From positions 1-64,000 of the forward strand of contig NZ_MVDD01000005.1 of NCBI RefSeq assembly GCF_002843315.1: DNA of 64,000 bases. Reading direction: 5' to 3'. This document shows positions 9,097 through 18,025 of the stretch, piece after piece (within the stretch, counting starts at the first letter, position 1; every line of letters starts with the position of its first letter). This DNA comes from Labilibaculum filiforme. Lineage in GTDB: Bacteria > Bacteroidota > Bacteroidia > Bacteroidales > Marinifilaceae. The notes below the pieces were generated by a model. It saw only the letters and a list, made by a program, of their open reading frames with translations, made no database searches and had not been told where the DNA came from. Position numbers and translations under genes: made by a program.

Positions 9097-9813
9097 ATGA
9101 GATTTGAATTAACATTGAACCGCACCACAAAGCAGCGAATGCTGCCCATGGATTACCAGTATTACATTAGTGCCTGGATTTACAAAGTATTAAAACACGC
9201 CGATGCCAACTTTGCCGATTTTCTGCACAACAAAGGTTATGGAAGAGATAAAAACACCAGCAAACTTTACAAACTGTTCTGTTTTTCGAAGTTGAACTTT
9301 GGAAAGCCAAAACTCTGGAAAGAAAAGAAACTTTTTGAGATTTCAGCTCATGAAATTAAACTGCAAATTTCGTTCGATGTGAACGAAGTGGCTTCCAATT
9401 TCATAAAAGGTTTGTTTATGCAACAAGAATTTTATTTGGGCGATAAATTTAACGGTATCGATTTTAAAGTTGCTAATGTGGCTGCACTGGCTGAACCTGA
9501 TTTTACAGAAACAATGTGCTACCATTTACAAACTCCTTGGGTGATTAGTTATCAAAAAGAAAATGACAAACCTCCGAGATATCTTTCGCCTACGGATGAA
9601 CTGTTCGATAGCCTGACAGTAAAGCATCTGACTGAGAAATACGAAAACACCCGCCAAGCAAAATTAATTGAGCCAGACCAGATCAATGTTAAAAGACTAA
9701 ACGATTTTAAACGTGCTGGTTTTGTGATAAAACCTGGAACCAGAGAGCAAAGTCGCATTGTTGGAAATTTATTTCTTGACTATTTAAAAGTTGAAATGGT
9801 GATGAATTATTAA
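9097..9813 (+). CDS. cas6: Cas6-family protein, apparently lacking the C-terminal Gly-rich loop
   Basis: First gene of the cas operon. Cas6 cuts the pre-crRNA within each repeat. The start at 9097 gives a 238-aa protein beginning MRFELTLN, with the Cas6-typical early block LPMDYQYYISAWIYKVL and then FADFLHNKGY, FKLFCFSK-like and FEISAHEIKL. An earlier in-frame ATG at 9034 would add 21 unlikely residues. The protein ends shortly after the segment that normally precedes the glycine-rich RNA-binding loop (G-x-G-x-x-x-x-G-F-G), and no such loop is present. A REP palindrome begins 24 nt after the stop. I infer a truncated and perhaps inactive copy, complemented by the next gene. Confidence 0.75.
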   Translation: MRFELTLNRTTKQRMLPMDYQYYISAWIYKVLKHADANFADFLHNKGYGRDKNTSKLYKLFCFSKLNFGKPKLWKEKKLFEISAHEIKLQISFDVNEVASNFIKGLFMQQEFYLGDKFNGIDFKVANVAALAEPDFTETMCYHLQTPWVISYQKENDKPPRYLSPTDELFDSLTVKHLTEKYENTRQAKLIEPDQINVKRLNDFKRAGFVIKPGTREQSRIVGNLFLDYLKVEMVMNY

Positions 9814-9836
9814 AACTAATGGTAGGTAAATAAATT

Positions 9837-9867
9837 AACCTTCAAGGTTTTTAAAACCTTGAAGGTT
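9837..9867. repeat. REP palindrome (AACCTTCAAGG family), copy 1
   Basis: A perfect inverted repeat AACCTTCAAGG / CCTTGAAGGTT with a TTTTTAAAA centre. It sits between the two cas6 genes, 24 nt after the first one's stop. The same palindrome occurs at 16807-16837 just before a RAYT transposase gene, its likely partner. Confidence 0.85.
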
Positions 9868-9960
9868 AGAATAAAAAGAAACACTCTGAATATAGCAATT
9901 AATAAATATGAAGTTTTTAATAAAAGATTATGTACTCTAAAATAAAAATGAACTAAACAT

Positions 9961-10635
9961 ATGAGAATACACATAAAAACCACACCTTCAAAGCAAACTA
10001 TTGATTTCAACCATTTGCATTTGCTCACTGGAACCATCCATAAATGGTTTGGAAAAAATGAGTTTCATGATTCCATTTCGCTTTACTCATTCTCCAACTT
10101 AACAGGAGGTAAAGCATCAAAAAATGGACTAGACTTTCCGAACGGCGCCAGTTTCTTTATCAGTTGTTGGGATAATCAACAAGCCAAACTGCTAGTAACA
10201 GGAATCCAAAACCATCCAGAAATGTTTTTTGGCTTGAAAGTCGCTGAAATTATCTTACAGGAAGATCCCGAATTATCAACAAAATCGAGCTTCCAGGTTG
10301 GAAGTCCGATTTATATTCAGCGTAATCTAGAAAATGGCAGAAAAAAATTCTACTATTTCGATGATAAAGAATCTCCAGAACTTCTTGCAGAAACTCTTAC
10401 CTCAAAAATGATAAATGCTGGTTTAGCTGAAGATGAAACATTAAAAATAACTTTCGATAAAAACTATCGCAAAAAAGGCACTAAAAAAATCGATTATATC
10501 CGAGGCAATAAAGTCACACAAATTCGGGCAAGTTGGTGTCCTGTAATTATTGAAGGCAAACCAGAAACTAAAGCTTTCGCATGGAATGTAGGAATTGGGA
10601 ATAGTACTGGAATTGGCTTTGGAGCTATAAAATGA
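9961..10635 (+). CDS. cas6: Cas6-family CRISPR endoribonuclease (second copy)
   Basis: A 224-aa Cas6-type protein with the complete C-terminal glycine-rich loop GIGNSTGIGFGAIK. The N-terminal half has the block HLHLLTGTIHKWFG; its His is a candidate catalytic residue, as Cas6 enzymes often use a His here. Blocks ISLYSFSNLTGG and MFFGLKVAEI follow. It is separated from the truncated cas6 by a REP palindrome and lies 6 nt before cas5. It is very different in sequence from the first cas6, so it is not a recent duplicate. It is probably the enzyme that matures the 77-repeat array; this is inference. Confidence 0.8.
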   Translation: MRIHIKTTPSKQTIDFNHLHLLTGTIHKWFGKNEFHDSISLYSFSNLTGGKASKNGLDFPNGASFFISCWDNQQAKLLVTGIQNHPEMFFGLKVAEIILQEDPELSTKSSFQVGSPIYIQRNLENGRKKFYYFDDKESPELLAETLTSKMINAGLAEDETLKITFDKNYRKKGTKKIDYIRGNKVTQIRASWCPVIIEGKPETKAFAWNVGIGNSTGIGFGAIK

Positions 10636-10641
10636 GATAAT

Positions 10642-11244
10642 ATGGAAAAGATATTCGTAGTAAAATATACAGGTCCTTTTGGTTTTATAAAGCCATGGAC
10701 TGCTGTTCGCGATAGCGAAACCTACAGCCAACAATTTTTAACCCCTTCTATTGTCGCTGGAATAGAACGAAAACTATTTCCTGAATTATTGAAAGATGAT
10801 GATGGAGAAATTAAAAAGATTGTTGGACATCGGTTAAGCTATAAACAAATATCGCAACAACAAGAACAAATTCAACCACGAGGCTGGAACAAAAAAAGTA
10901 GTGGTGAAGAAAAAGGATTTCACCGACCTTATGCAATATTAGTTAGGGGTGTCCTCATTGAACCTGTTCTTTGGTTGGCATTTAAAACCATGAAAGATGC
11001 TTCAAGTGCATCAGAAGAACACATTTGTCTGTGTAGAAATGAAGATATTCTTTATCCTAACAGTGAAATAATTGAAGTTGCCAAAGATGAATTTAATACA
11101 GATCAAGATCAATTTGCAGGATTTGAACTGATATTTGAAAGAAACGATGAATCATTTCTTGTTGGATACAATCGAATAAAAAAGAATGAACCAATGTACG
11201 GTTACTTAAAAGTGTTAGGCACACCAGTAAAAACCAATTACTAA
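10642..11244 (+). CDS. cas5: Cas5-family Cascade subunit
   Basis: A 200-aa protein starting 6 nt after the second cas6. The N-terminus VVKYTGPFGFIKPWTAVRD followed by FLTPSIVAGIE has the layout of Cas5 proteins (GPFaxFrkp, then tppSxxxGlle), and its size is usual. Cas5 caps the 5' handle of the crRNA in the Cascade complex. In most I-B operons cas5 directly follows cas7; here it is upstream of cas3 and separated from cas8 and cas7. Assigned from motif layout and position. Confidence 0.7.
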   Translation: MEKIFVVKYTGPFGFIKPWTAVRDSETYSQQFLTPSIVAGIERKLFPELLKDDDGEIKKIVGHRLSYKQISQQQEQIQPRGWNKKSSGEEKGFHRPYAILVRGVLIEPVLWLAFKTMKDASSASEEHICLCRNEDILYPNSEIIEVAKDEFNTDQDQFAGFELIFERNDESFLVGYNRIKKNEPMYGYLKVLGTPVKTNY

Positions 11245-11255
11245 ATAAACCTGAA

Positions 11256-11711
11256 ATGGCACAATCATTATCAAAATTATATGTCCATTTGATTTACCAC
11301 ATAAAAAATACCTCGGTAGTAATCCGTGATGAAGAAAAACAGAAACTTTACGCCTATATGGGTTCTGTTTTAAAATCGAACGATTCAATTCCAATAATAA
11401 TTAATGGAACAGAAGACCACGTACATATTTTATGTGTGATGTCGAAAAATATTGCTCTTGCAAAACTGATAGAAGAAATAAAACGCCACAGCAGTAGGTG
11501 GATTAAAACACTTGATAAATATTATAATGATTTCGCATGGCAAGGAGGTTATGGAGGTTTCTCCGTTAGTCCATCCATTCATGACAAAACAAAACGGTAT
11601 ATCGAGAATCAAGAAGAACATCACAAGAAAAAAGACTTTAAAGAAGAATATTTAATGTTTTTGAAAGAATATGGAATTAAATACGATGAAAAATATTTAT
11701 GGTACGATTGA
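11256..11711 (+). CDS. IS200-like / REP-associated Y1 transposase
   Basis: A 151-aa HUH single-strand transposase. The metal-binding motif is DHVHIL (about residues 52-57) and the catalytic Tyr lies in KRYIENQEEHHKK (about residue 112). The blocks SLSKLYVHLIYHIKN, WQGGYGGFSVS and the C-terminal YLWYD are typical of the stand-alone IS200/IS605-type proteins of Bacteroidota. No TnpB is beside it. It starts 11 nt after cas5 in the same direction, and is followed by a dense group of palindromes (11715-11939) that look like its REP substrates. It is an insertion inside the cas operon. Confidence 0.85.
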   Translation: MAQSLSKLYVHLIYHIKNTSVVIRDEEKQKLYAYMGSVLKSNDSIPIIINGTEDHVHILCVMSKNIALAKLIEEIKRHSSRWIKTLDKYYNDFAWQGGYGGFSVSPSIHDKTKRYIENQEEHHKKKDFKEEYLMFLKEYGIKYDEKYLWYD

Positions 11712-11714
11712 TTT

Positions 11715-11939
11715 GCCCTTTCAGGGCGATTATTTGATGCGATGCATCAAACCCAGGGTTTCGCCCTGGGCTGAATTAAATTGGGCTTTCAGCCCGAAAA
11801 AATTTAATTCTTTGAATGTAATTTTCATCTAAATAATTAGTCCGTAACTATAATTGCCTGAAAGGCACATTGATTTTAGCCCAATGGCAACGCCTTGGGA
11901 GATTATAGCAACATTATATAATCTGCGGGCTGAAAGCCC
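11715..11939. repeat. REP/BIME-like palindrome cluster downstream of the IS200-like gene
   Basis: At least six short palindromes in 225 bp: GCCCT-TTC-AGGGC (11715-11727), TTTGATGC/GCATCAAA (about 11732-11750), CCCAGGG-TTTCG-CCCTGGG (11752-11770), GGGCT-TTC-AGCCC (11783-11795), TGCCT-GAA-AGGCA (11855-11867) and GGGCT-GAA-AGCCC (11927-11939). The GGGCT pair occurs in both orientations, as in BIMEs. The block fills the space between the transposase and cas3 and could form hairpins in the cas mRNA. Confidence 0.8.
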
Positions 11940-11967
11940 AATTAAACAGAAAATCAAAAAATAATAT

Positions 11968-14136
11968 ATGAACCAAGTTTGCCCACATATTAAAGCCAAA
12001 GGAAAGCCCGAAGAAACCACATTACATCAACATTTGATGGAGGTTAGCTTAGCCGTAGAAAAAATTGCTGGTGCTCTAAATTTTGATGCAGAGATAGCAC
12101 GATGCGGTGCTATTTTACATGATATTGGAAAAACCAGCTCTGTTTTTCAATCGCGATTAAATTCGAAAACAATACCTAAAACACCATTCAGGCATGAAAT
12201 AGCTTCCTGCTTTTTTCTTTCTGCTTTCCCAGAAAATATACATCCTCAACTAATCGAGATGGTAATTGCCCATCATAAATCAATTTTACATGATGCTAGA
12301 GATAAAGGAATACTCGATTTAGAAGAAGTACGCGGAGATACTTTTAGCCTTCACATAAAAGATTGGAATAACTGGAAGGTTGATGCTATAGAAATTTTAA
12401 ATGCATTAGGCATTAAAGCGGATAATATTTCGGAACAACAAGCACAAGAAAACTTTGATAAAGTTTATGACTATTGCGATGATATTGTACAAGAAAGAGG
12501 TTTTTCAGAGTGGAGAGGTCTGTTAATGGCAGCTGATCATTTTGCTTCTGCTCTATCGGAAAATACAGAAGAATATCTGAAACGCACTTTTCAAACTCCA
12601 AACCTTAACTTCTATAATCGTCAACATAAACTCTATCCTTTATCCGAAAAAAATAGCGTGTCAGATAAAAGACACACTATGGTTGTTGCTTGCACCGGAG
12701 CAGGAAAAACCGACTACTTATTTCGCAGATGCAAGGGTCGCATTTTTTACACACTTCCTTTTCAGGCTTCTATCAATGCCATGTATAAACGGGTAAAAAA
12801 TGATTTGAAAAATGACAATCCAAACTTGGACATTCGCTTACTGCATGCGTCTTCTTCTATTTCAGCAAAAGGAGCTACCAAAGAAGAAAAAATAATACAA
12901 GGACACGTTGGTGCAGCTGTTAAGGTGCTAACACCACACCAAATAGCTGCTATTGCCTTCGGAACAAATGGTTACGAAGCTATGCTTTTAGATATTAAAG
13001 GTTGCGATGTTATATTAGATGAAATTCACACCTATACCAATATTACAAGGGCTATTGTTCTTAAGATCATTCAAGTTCTTAACTATTTAAATTGCAAGAT
13101 TCATATTGGAACTGCAACTATGCCAAGCATTCTATACAATCGAATTATCAATATTTTAGGAAAAGAGAATGTATTGGAAGTAAAATTGGAAGATAAAGAA
13201 TTAACAGCTTTCAATAGGCATATTATCCATAAGTTGGATGATTGGGATCAGACCCATGAAATAATATCAACAGCAGTTCTCGAGGATAAAAAACTATTAG
13301 TAGTTTGCAACCGTGTTCAACATGCACAAGAACAATACAAAAAATTGTCGGACTTAAACCCTGAAATACCAATTCTTTTAATTCACAGTCGATTTAAAAA
13401 AGGGGATCGCGATGAAAAAGAACGATTACTTTTAGGACTGACAGAAGATGGAACACCCAACGGAAATTTCAACACTTCAAACAAAGCCTGCATTGTTGTA
13501 TCTACCCAAGTTGTTGAAGTTAGTCTGGACATTAGTTTCGATCTCATGATTACTGAAGCTGCTCCTCTTGATTCTCTTATTCAACGATTTGGACGTGTAA
13601 ACCGAAAACGGAACAATGACACCATTGGAAAATTCAAGCCTATTTATGTTTTAGCTCCACCTGAAGATGAAAAAGAAGCCTTGCCTTACGATCTTGAAAT
13701 TATAAACCGAAGTTATGCAACACTACCCAACTATGAAGTGCTTCAGGAAAATCAATTACAAGCTAAAATAGATCAAGTTTTTACTGAAATTGATTTTCTA
13801 AAAATTGAAGAACATTCGGTTTTTAAAGAAGATGGACGATGGACAATTGATAAACTCACTCATAATTCAAAAGCTATTTTACTTGACCTACTGGATATTG
13901 ACAGTGTGAATTGTATTTGTGAGGCGGATGAAGATGCATACCGTGAAGGAAATACCGAAACAAGAAGCAAACTCACCGTGAGTACGCGCTATTACATTGC
14001 CCAGAATCTAAATCAGCTTACTAAATGTGGAATCGAGCCTTTTATTTTACCCGATGCCGCTTATAGTAGCGAATTTGGTTTAGATGTATCAAAAGCAAAA
14101 CCAGAATTTTACGATACTAAATATTCATTCCTATAA
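11968..14136 (+). CDS. cas3: Cas3 helicase-nuclease (HD domain N-terminal)
   Basis: A 722-aa Cas3 that degrades target DNA after recruitment by Cascade. The N-terminal HD nuclease has ILHDIGK with His51-Asp52 and a downstream HH pair in IAHHKS. The helicase part shows Walker A CTGAGKT (about 241-247), the DExH-like box LDEIHTY (about 350), VVSTQVVEVSLDISFD, and motif VI QRFGRVNRKR (about 539-548). Domain order HD-helicase matches type I systems. It follows the REP cluster and precedes the cas8-like gene by 12 nt. Confidence 0.93.
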   Translation: MNQVCPHIKAKGKPEETTLHQHLMEVSLAVEKIAGALNFDAEIARCGAILHDIGKTSSVFQSRLNSKTIPKTPFRHEIASCFFLSAFPENIHPQLIEMVIAHHKSILHDARDKGILDLEEVRGDTFSLHIKDWNNWKVDAIEILNALGIKADNISEQQAQENFDKVYDYCDDIVQERGFSEWRGLLMAADHFASALSENTEEYLKRTFQTPNLNFYNRQHKLYPLSEKNSVSDKRHTMVVACTGAGKTDYLFRRCKGRIFYTLPFQASINAMYKRVKNDLKNDNPNLDIRLLHASSSISAKGATKEEKIIQGHVGAAVKVLTPHQIAAIAFGTNGYEAMLLDIKGCDVILDEIHTYTNITRAIVLKIIQVLNYLNCKIHIGTATMPSILYNRIINILGKENVLEVKLEDKELTAFNRHIIHKLDDWDQTHEIISTAVLEDKKLLVVCNRVQHAQEQYKKLSDLNPEIPILLIHSRFKKGDRDEKERLLLGLTEDGTPNGNFNTSNKACIVVSTQVVEVSLDISFDLMITEAAPLDSLIQRFGRVNRKRNNDTIGKFKPIYVLAPPEDEKEALPYDLEIINRSYATLPNYEVLQENQLQAKIDQVFTEIDFLKIEEHSVFKEDGRWTIDKLTHNSKAILLDLLDIDSVNCICEADEDAYREGNTETRSKLTVSTRYYIAQNLNQLTKCGIEPFILPDAAYSSEFGLDVSKAKPEFYDTKYSFL

Positions 14137-14148
14137 AATGAAAATACA

Positions 14149-15711
14149 ATGATAGCATCAACAATAGGACGCACTTTTTTGAAAGTGTTCAATGAAAAAA
14201 CAGAAAATAATTATACTGCCAAGGAGTTCTTTGAAAAGGAATATTTTGAAACTTTTTACAATCATTCAAAGTACTTTTCTTGGCCACAAAATTCTCCCTT
14301 TGTGCAAGGAATAACGACACTTGAAAATGGTATACTCGGATTAATGAGTGTTGTAAAAAATGAAAATGGCGATACCAAACAATTTAGTACTGATGAAGAA
14401 CTTGAGGACTGGTGCAACAAATTAAAAAAGGATCCAAATTTTGGAGGTTTTAAGGTTAAAACAAAGAAGCAAGTAAAGATTATCCAAAAATTAAGCCTTG
14501 CAAAAAGAAAAGAACTCCTAGAAGAATTTACAAATAAAGTAATTGAAGCGAAGAATAATAAAAACATAGAAGCAAGTATTGCCATTGGTTTTCCTGCTTC
14601 TGAATTAAAAGAATATGCTACAACATCAGGAGCTGTAACCGATATTACTATTGAAAACGATATTGAAGACATATATCTTTCATGGATTGGTGGTGGCTTA
14701 TGTGTAGGAATCGCAGGTGGATATTCTATATTCTTTAATGAACCCAATATTCTTTTTAAACTTTATGAAGGATGGAAAATTTATCGAAACTATTTAAATG
14801 ATCAAAGCTTGCTTAAACTCAGAGGAAATCAAATAAATACATGGAACGGACAATGGTTAAATTTTGCATTTAATAAACGTTTCCGCGAAGATTTTGACTT
14901 TGCTCAACTTCACACTCAGGATGTATTTTCAGTCACTGAACAAGTAATTGAAGTCAATACTATTAACTGGAGTGAACTATTTTTTAATATCTCCAATAAA
15001 TATCCACAACAAACCTTAACTGGCTATGTATTTAGTTTAGGTCAAACCAATAAAACCCTAGGTTTTTACCCTTTTCATTTCGATAAGGCAAAAACACTTA
15101 TTCACTATTACAAACTACTATTCGGAGAACAAGCCGCTTTAACTGAAGCCAAAGATTATGAAGCCTTATTTGGTATTCATATAAAACGTGCATGCGAATT
15201 AGGTTCTATTGGACTCCAAGCATTGGAACCCAAAAACTTGCGAAAATATTTTGGTAATGACTCTACATTAACATTAGCCAAACCAAAATTGAATCAAAAA
15301 GGAAACGAAACCGATGAAGATTATGGAATACGCAAATGCAAAGTTCTTCAAAAAGATTACGATAATATAATTACTTACAGAACATATAAAACTTGGTTAT
15401 TAGCTATGATTACAAAAAACAAAGAAGAATCGTTAGAATATACCAACGAAGTAGCTAGGGCACTTCTTGCGTATAGAGCAAAAGCAACCAAACTTGACAG
15501 AAAGAACTTAATTCAATCTGACATTTTGGGCGCTAAATCAAAAAAAGCATTTATCGATGCTTTAGTTACAATCATTTCAGAAATAGATGAGAATGGATTG
15601 TTAGTAATGAAACAACTGCGTGATAGAGTACATATGATGTCGGCTGAGGATTTTGGCTATTTCGTTGTACTACTAAAATTTGATTACGCTTACGAAGAAA
15701 GAAATTCATAA
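14149..15711 (+). CDS. Putative Cas8 large subunit of Cascade
   Basis: A 520-aa protein between cas3 and cas7, at the place where the large Cascade subunit is expected. I do not recognise a clear Cas8b or Cst1 signature. Visible features are a charged N-terminal half with a helical KKKQVKIIQKLSLAKRKELLEEF stretch (split by normal residues), a glycine-rich SWIGGGLCVGIAGG segment at about 178-191, and a helical C-terminal third. Length and position are right for Cas8, which binds the PAM and the target DNA. A diverged or new Cas8 subtype is likely; identity is from context. Confidence 0.6.
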   Translation: MIASTIGRTFLKVFNEKTENNYTAKEFFEKEYFETFYNHSKYFSWPQNSPFVQGITTLENGILGLMSVVKNENGDTKQFSTDEELEDWCNKLKKDPNFGGFKVKTKKQVKIIQKLSLAKRKELLEEFTNKVIEAKNNKNIEASIAIGFPASELKEYATTSGAVTDITIENDIEDIYLSWIGGGLCVGIAGGYSIFFNEPNILFKLYEGWKIYRNYLNDQSLLKLRGNQINTWNGQWLNFAFNKRFREDFDFAQLHTQDVFSVTEQVIEVNTINWSELFFNISNKYPQQTLTGYVFSLGQTNKTLGFYPFHFDKAKTLIHYYKLLFGEQAALTEAKDYEALFGIHIKRACELGSIGLQALEPKNLRKYFGNDSTLTLAKPKLNQKGNETDEDYGIRKCKVLQKDYDNIITYRTYKTWLLAMITKNKEESLEYTNEVARALLAYRAKATKLDRKNLIQSDILGAKSKKAFIDALVTIISEIDENGLLVMKQLRDRVHMMSAEDFGYFVVLLKFDYAYEERNS

Positions 15712-15731
15712 ATCTTAAAAAATATAAAATA

Positions 15732-16787
15732 ATGAATACTATTTATATCAGAACATTAAAGAGAGCAGAACACACCGTATTTTGTGTGGCCGATGGTCAG
15801 AAAACATACTACGATCCTCAATTCAACAAGAGTGTTCCCTATTCCAGTGGACAACAAGTAAAGCGATCGATGATCGATGCACTTTCAAACGCCTTAAACG
15901 AGGTTCCATCTCCAACTACATTTTTATTTGATGTTAATAAAAAAGGAGAAATGAAAGAAGGTGAAGTTTTTGCAACTTGCGATCCATCTTATGCAGACCA
16001 ACTATTTGGCGGATGGATGAAAGCTTCCAAAGGTGGAAAAGATAGAACCATAAAACGTAGAAGTCCATTATCAATATCATCAATGCGAGGTTTACATCCA
16101 TTATTAGCAGGCATTGACAAGGAAAACGTTTCATTTGATAGAAGCGACAGGCCTAACAACAAGGTTATTGTGCGAGATGAAAAAAATAATATTCTGGATG
16201 AAGAACAAATTACTGCTTTGCTTGAAGGAAAAGACCGAAGTTTAAGCCGTAAATGGATACCTGACAACAAAAGAGCCGTTGGTCTTTTTGTGCAAGACAT
16301 GGCCATCGACCTTCGTCGTTTATTCTGTGTACTACTGAATAAATTGGAACCTGAAATTACTGCAGAAACAGAAGCCAAACTTCGCGAGGTTGGTTGGGAA
16401 GAAATCCAAACCGTTTTTGGAACTTGTTTAGTGACTCCTAAAGCTGTTCGTGAAAAATTAATTCCCGCTTTAGCCCACGCAATTATAAACTGGACAATCA
16501 CTTCCAATCAATCGCGAACTTTTAGTCTAATGGAAACTTTAGCTGTTTCTGTATCAGATAATGCCAATAAAATTGCAGGAAGTATTCGGGCTAAGCTAAA
16601 AGAGGAAGAAGATAACAAAGCAGAACCTATTATCGAAGAAGAAATGACTGGTGTTGAAAGTTTCGTTACTCTTTCGGCTGGTGGTTATATCAGAACTAAA
16701 AAAGAAAGTGCAGATGCCCTTGATAAAGCAGAACAATCGTTAATCGACAAGATGCTTGCTTTCGACTACGAAAATCAATTAAATTAA
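15732..16787 (+). CDS. cas7: Cas7-family Cascade backbone subunit
   Basis: A 351-aa protein 20 nt after the cas8-like gene. The segment VPYSSGQQVKRSMIDAL near residues 36-52 fits the Cas7 pattern SxxxSGQxIKRxL. The acidic C-terminal part ends in a helix. Several copies of Cas7 coat the crRNA spacer in Cascade. The second RAYT insertion follows directly and separates it from cas4. Confidence 0.75.
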   Translation: MNTIYIRTLKRAEHTVFCVADGQKTYYDPQFNKSVPYSSGQQVKRSMIDALSNALNEVPSPTTFLFDVNKKGEMKEGEVFATCDPSYADQLFGGWMKASKGGKDRTIKRRSPLSISSMRGLHPLLAGIDKENVSFDRSDRPNNKVIVRDEKNNILDEEQITALLEGKDRSLSRKWIPDNKRAVGLFVQDMAIDLRRLFCVLLNKLEPEITAETEAKLREVGWEEIQTVFGTCLVTPKAVREKLIPALAHAIINWTITSNQSRTFSLMETLAVSVSDNANKIAGSIRAKLKEEEDNKAEPIIEEEMTGVESFVTLSAGGYIRTKKESADALDKAEQSLIDKMLAFDYENQLN

Positions 16788-16806
16788 AACAGATCATTTC
16801 ATACCA

Positions 16807-16837
16807 GACCTTCAAGGTTTTAAAAACCTTGAAGGTC
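16807..16837. repeat. REP palindrome (ACCTTCAAGG family), copy 2
   Basis: A perfect inverted repeat GACCTTCAAGG / CCTTGAAGGTC with a TTTTAAAAA centre, 17 nt before the RAYT start at 16855. It is the same family as 9837-9867. Confidence 0.9.
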
Positions 16838-16854
16838 TAAAAAATGAAAAAACA

Positions 16855-17451
16855 ATGGCAAATCCACAAATCCCTTTAGAGCCTGATCAGTTTTACCACA
16901 TCTACAATCGTGGAATAAACAGTTGTTCTCTGTTTAAGGAGGCAGGCAATTACGAACATTTTCTGAGATTGTATGACAAGTACATTTCGCCGGTTGCCAA
17001 AACTTTTGCTTGGGTACTAATGGGAAATCATTTTCATTTGCTGGTATACATTACAAAACCAGAAGGTCTCGAAGATCTTCGTCCTTTAGAGCTTAATAAA
17101 CGTATTAATCAACAATTCTCGAATCTGTTTAATGCTTACACAAAGGCCTTCAATAAAAGATACAATCGTACGGGAAGTCTTTTTGAACACAGTTTTCGGC
17201 GAAAAATAATTGATTCTAAAGATTATTTAAGACAAGTAGTACTTTACATACACAACAACCCCGTACATCACAATTTTTGCGATCATCCAATAGAGTATCC
17301 ATGGTCATCGTACTTAACTTGCATATCGGTACAAACAACAAAACTAAATCGAGATGCAGTAATGGGCTGGTTCGATCATCAGGCAAATTTCAAATTAAGG
17401 CATAATCAAAAACTCGATATCGAAAAAATAGAACAATGGCTGGATTTGTAA
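16855..17451 (+). CDS. REP-associated tyrosine transposase (RAYT)
   Basis: A 198-aa HUH protein of the TnpA-REP group. The N-terminal block QFYHIYNRGIN, the metal-binding motif MGNHFHLLV (His-x-His near residues 58-60), and the catalytic Tyr region LRQVVLYIHNNPVHH are all present, as is YPWSSY in the C-terminal part. RAYTs are domesticated single-copy transposases that act on REP palindromes. The cognate palindrome is 17 nt upstream, with another copy 7 kb away between the cas6 genes. It interrupts the cas operon between cas7 and cas4, in the same direction. Confidence 0.92.
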   Translation: MANPQIPLEPDQFYHIYNRGINSCSLFKEAGNYEHFLRLYDKYISPVAKTFAWVLMGNHFHLLVYITKPEGLEDLRPLELNKRINQQFSNLFNAYTKAFNKRYNRTGSLFEHSFRRKIIDSKDYLRQVVLYIHNNPVHHNFCDHPIEYPWSSYLTCISVQTTKLNRDAVMGWFDHQANFKLRHNQKLDIEKIEQWLDL

Positions 17452-17483
17452 TGTTTCAACAAAAAAATCAATTCTTATAGCTT

Positions 17484-17996
17484 ATGCATATCACTGGCAC
17501 ACACTTCAATTATTACATGGTTTGTCATCGCAAGCTGTGGTTATTTGCGAATAATATCCAAATGGAACAGTCTTCGGATTTGGTTTACGAGGGAAAAATG
17601 ATTCACGAAAGCAGTTATCAGCAACGAAGTTCGAAATACGAAGAAATTGCAATAGATGGTATTAAAGTGGACTACTACGATACTAAGAATAAGGTGGTTC
17701 ACGAAATTAAAAAATCGAGTAAGTTATTCGAATCTCATGTTTGGCAGGTAAAGTACTATATCTATGTATTGGAATTAAATGGTATCGAAGGCGTAAGTGG
17801 CATTCTGGAATATCCGAAAGAACGCAAAACAGAAGAGGTGTTTTTGAGTATCCCCGATAAGGAGAGAATTGCGGAACTACTTGAAGAAATTGATACAATT
17901 ATTCACTCCGATAAATGCCCTGAAGTCATAAATAAGCCTAAATGTAAAAAATGCTCTTACTTCGACTTTTGTTACAGCTCAGAAAACGAAAAGTAA
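17484..17996 (+). CDS. cas4: Cas4 nuclease / adaptation factor
   Basis: A 170-aa Cas4 of the PD-(D/E)XK nuclease family, which trims prespacers and helps select PAM-proximal ends. The four Fe-S cysteines are Cys14 and the C-terminal CxxC-x5-C set Cys154, Cys157 and Cys163. The nuclease core shows GIKVDYYDTKNKVVHEIKKS, containing the D...ExK catalytic arrangement. It lies 30 nt before cas1, as usual in I-B adaptation modules. Confidence 0.92.
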   Translation: MHITGTHFNYYMVCHRKLWLFANNIQMEQSSDLVYEGKMIHESSYQQRSSKYEEIAIDGIKVDYYDTKNKVVHEIKKSSKLFESHVWQVKYYIYVLELNGIEGVSGILEYPKERKTEEVFLSIPDKERIAELLEEIDTIIHSDKCPEVINKPKCKKCSYFDFCYSSENEK

Positions 17997-18025
17997 TATT
18001 TTATATCAATAAATCTTAATCTGAA

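Noticed and set aside
11256-11711. A Cas or anti-CRISPR protein because of its place in the operon
   Set aside because: HVHIL and the YIENQEEHH Tyr motif show an IS200-like HUH transposase.
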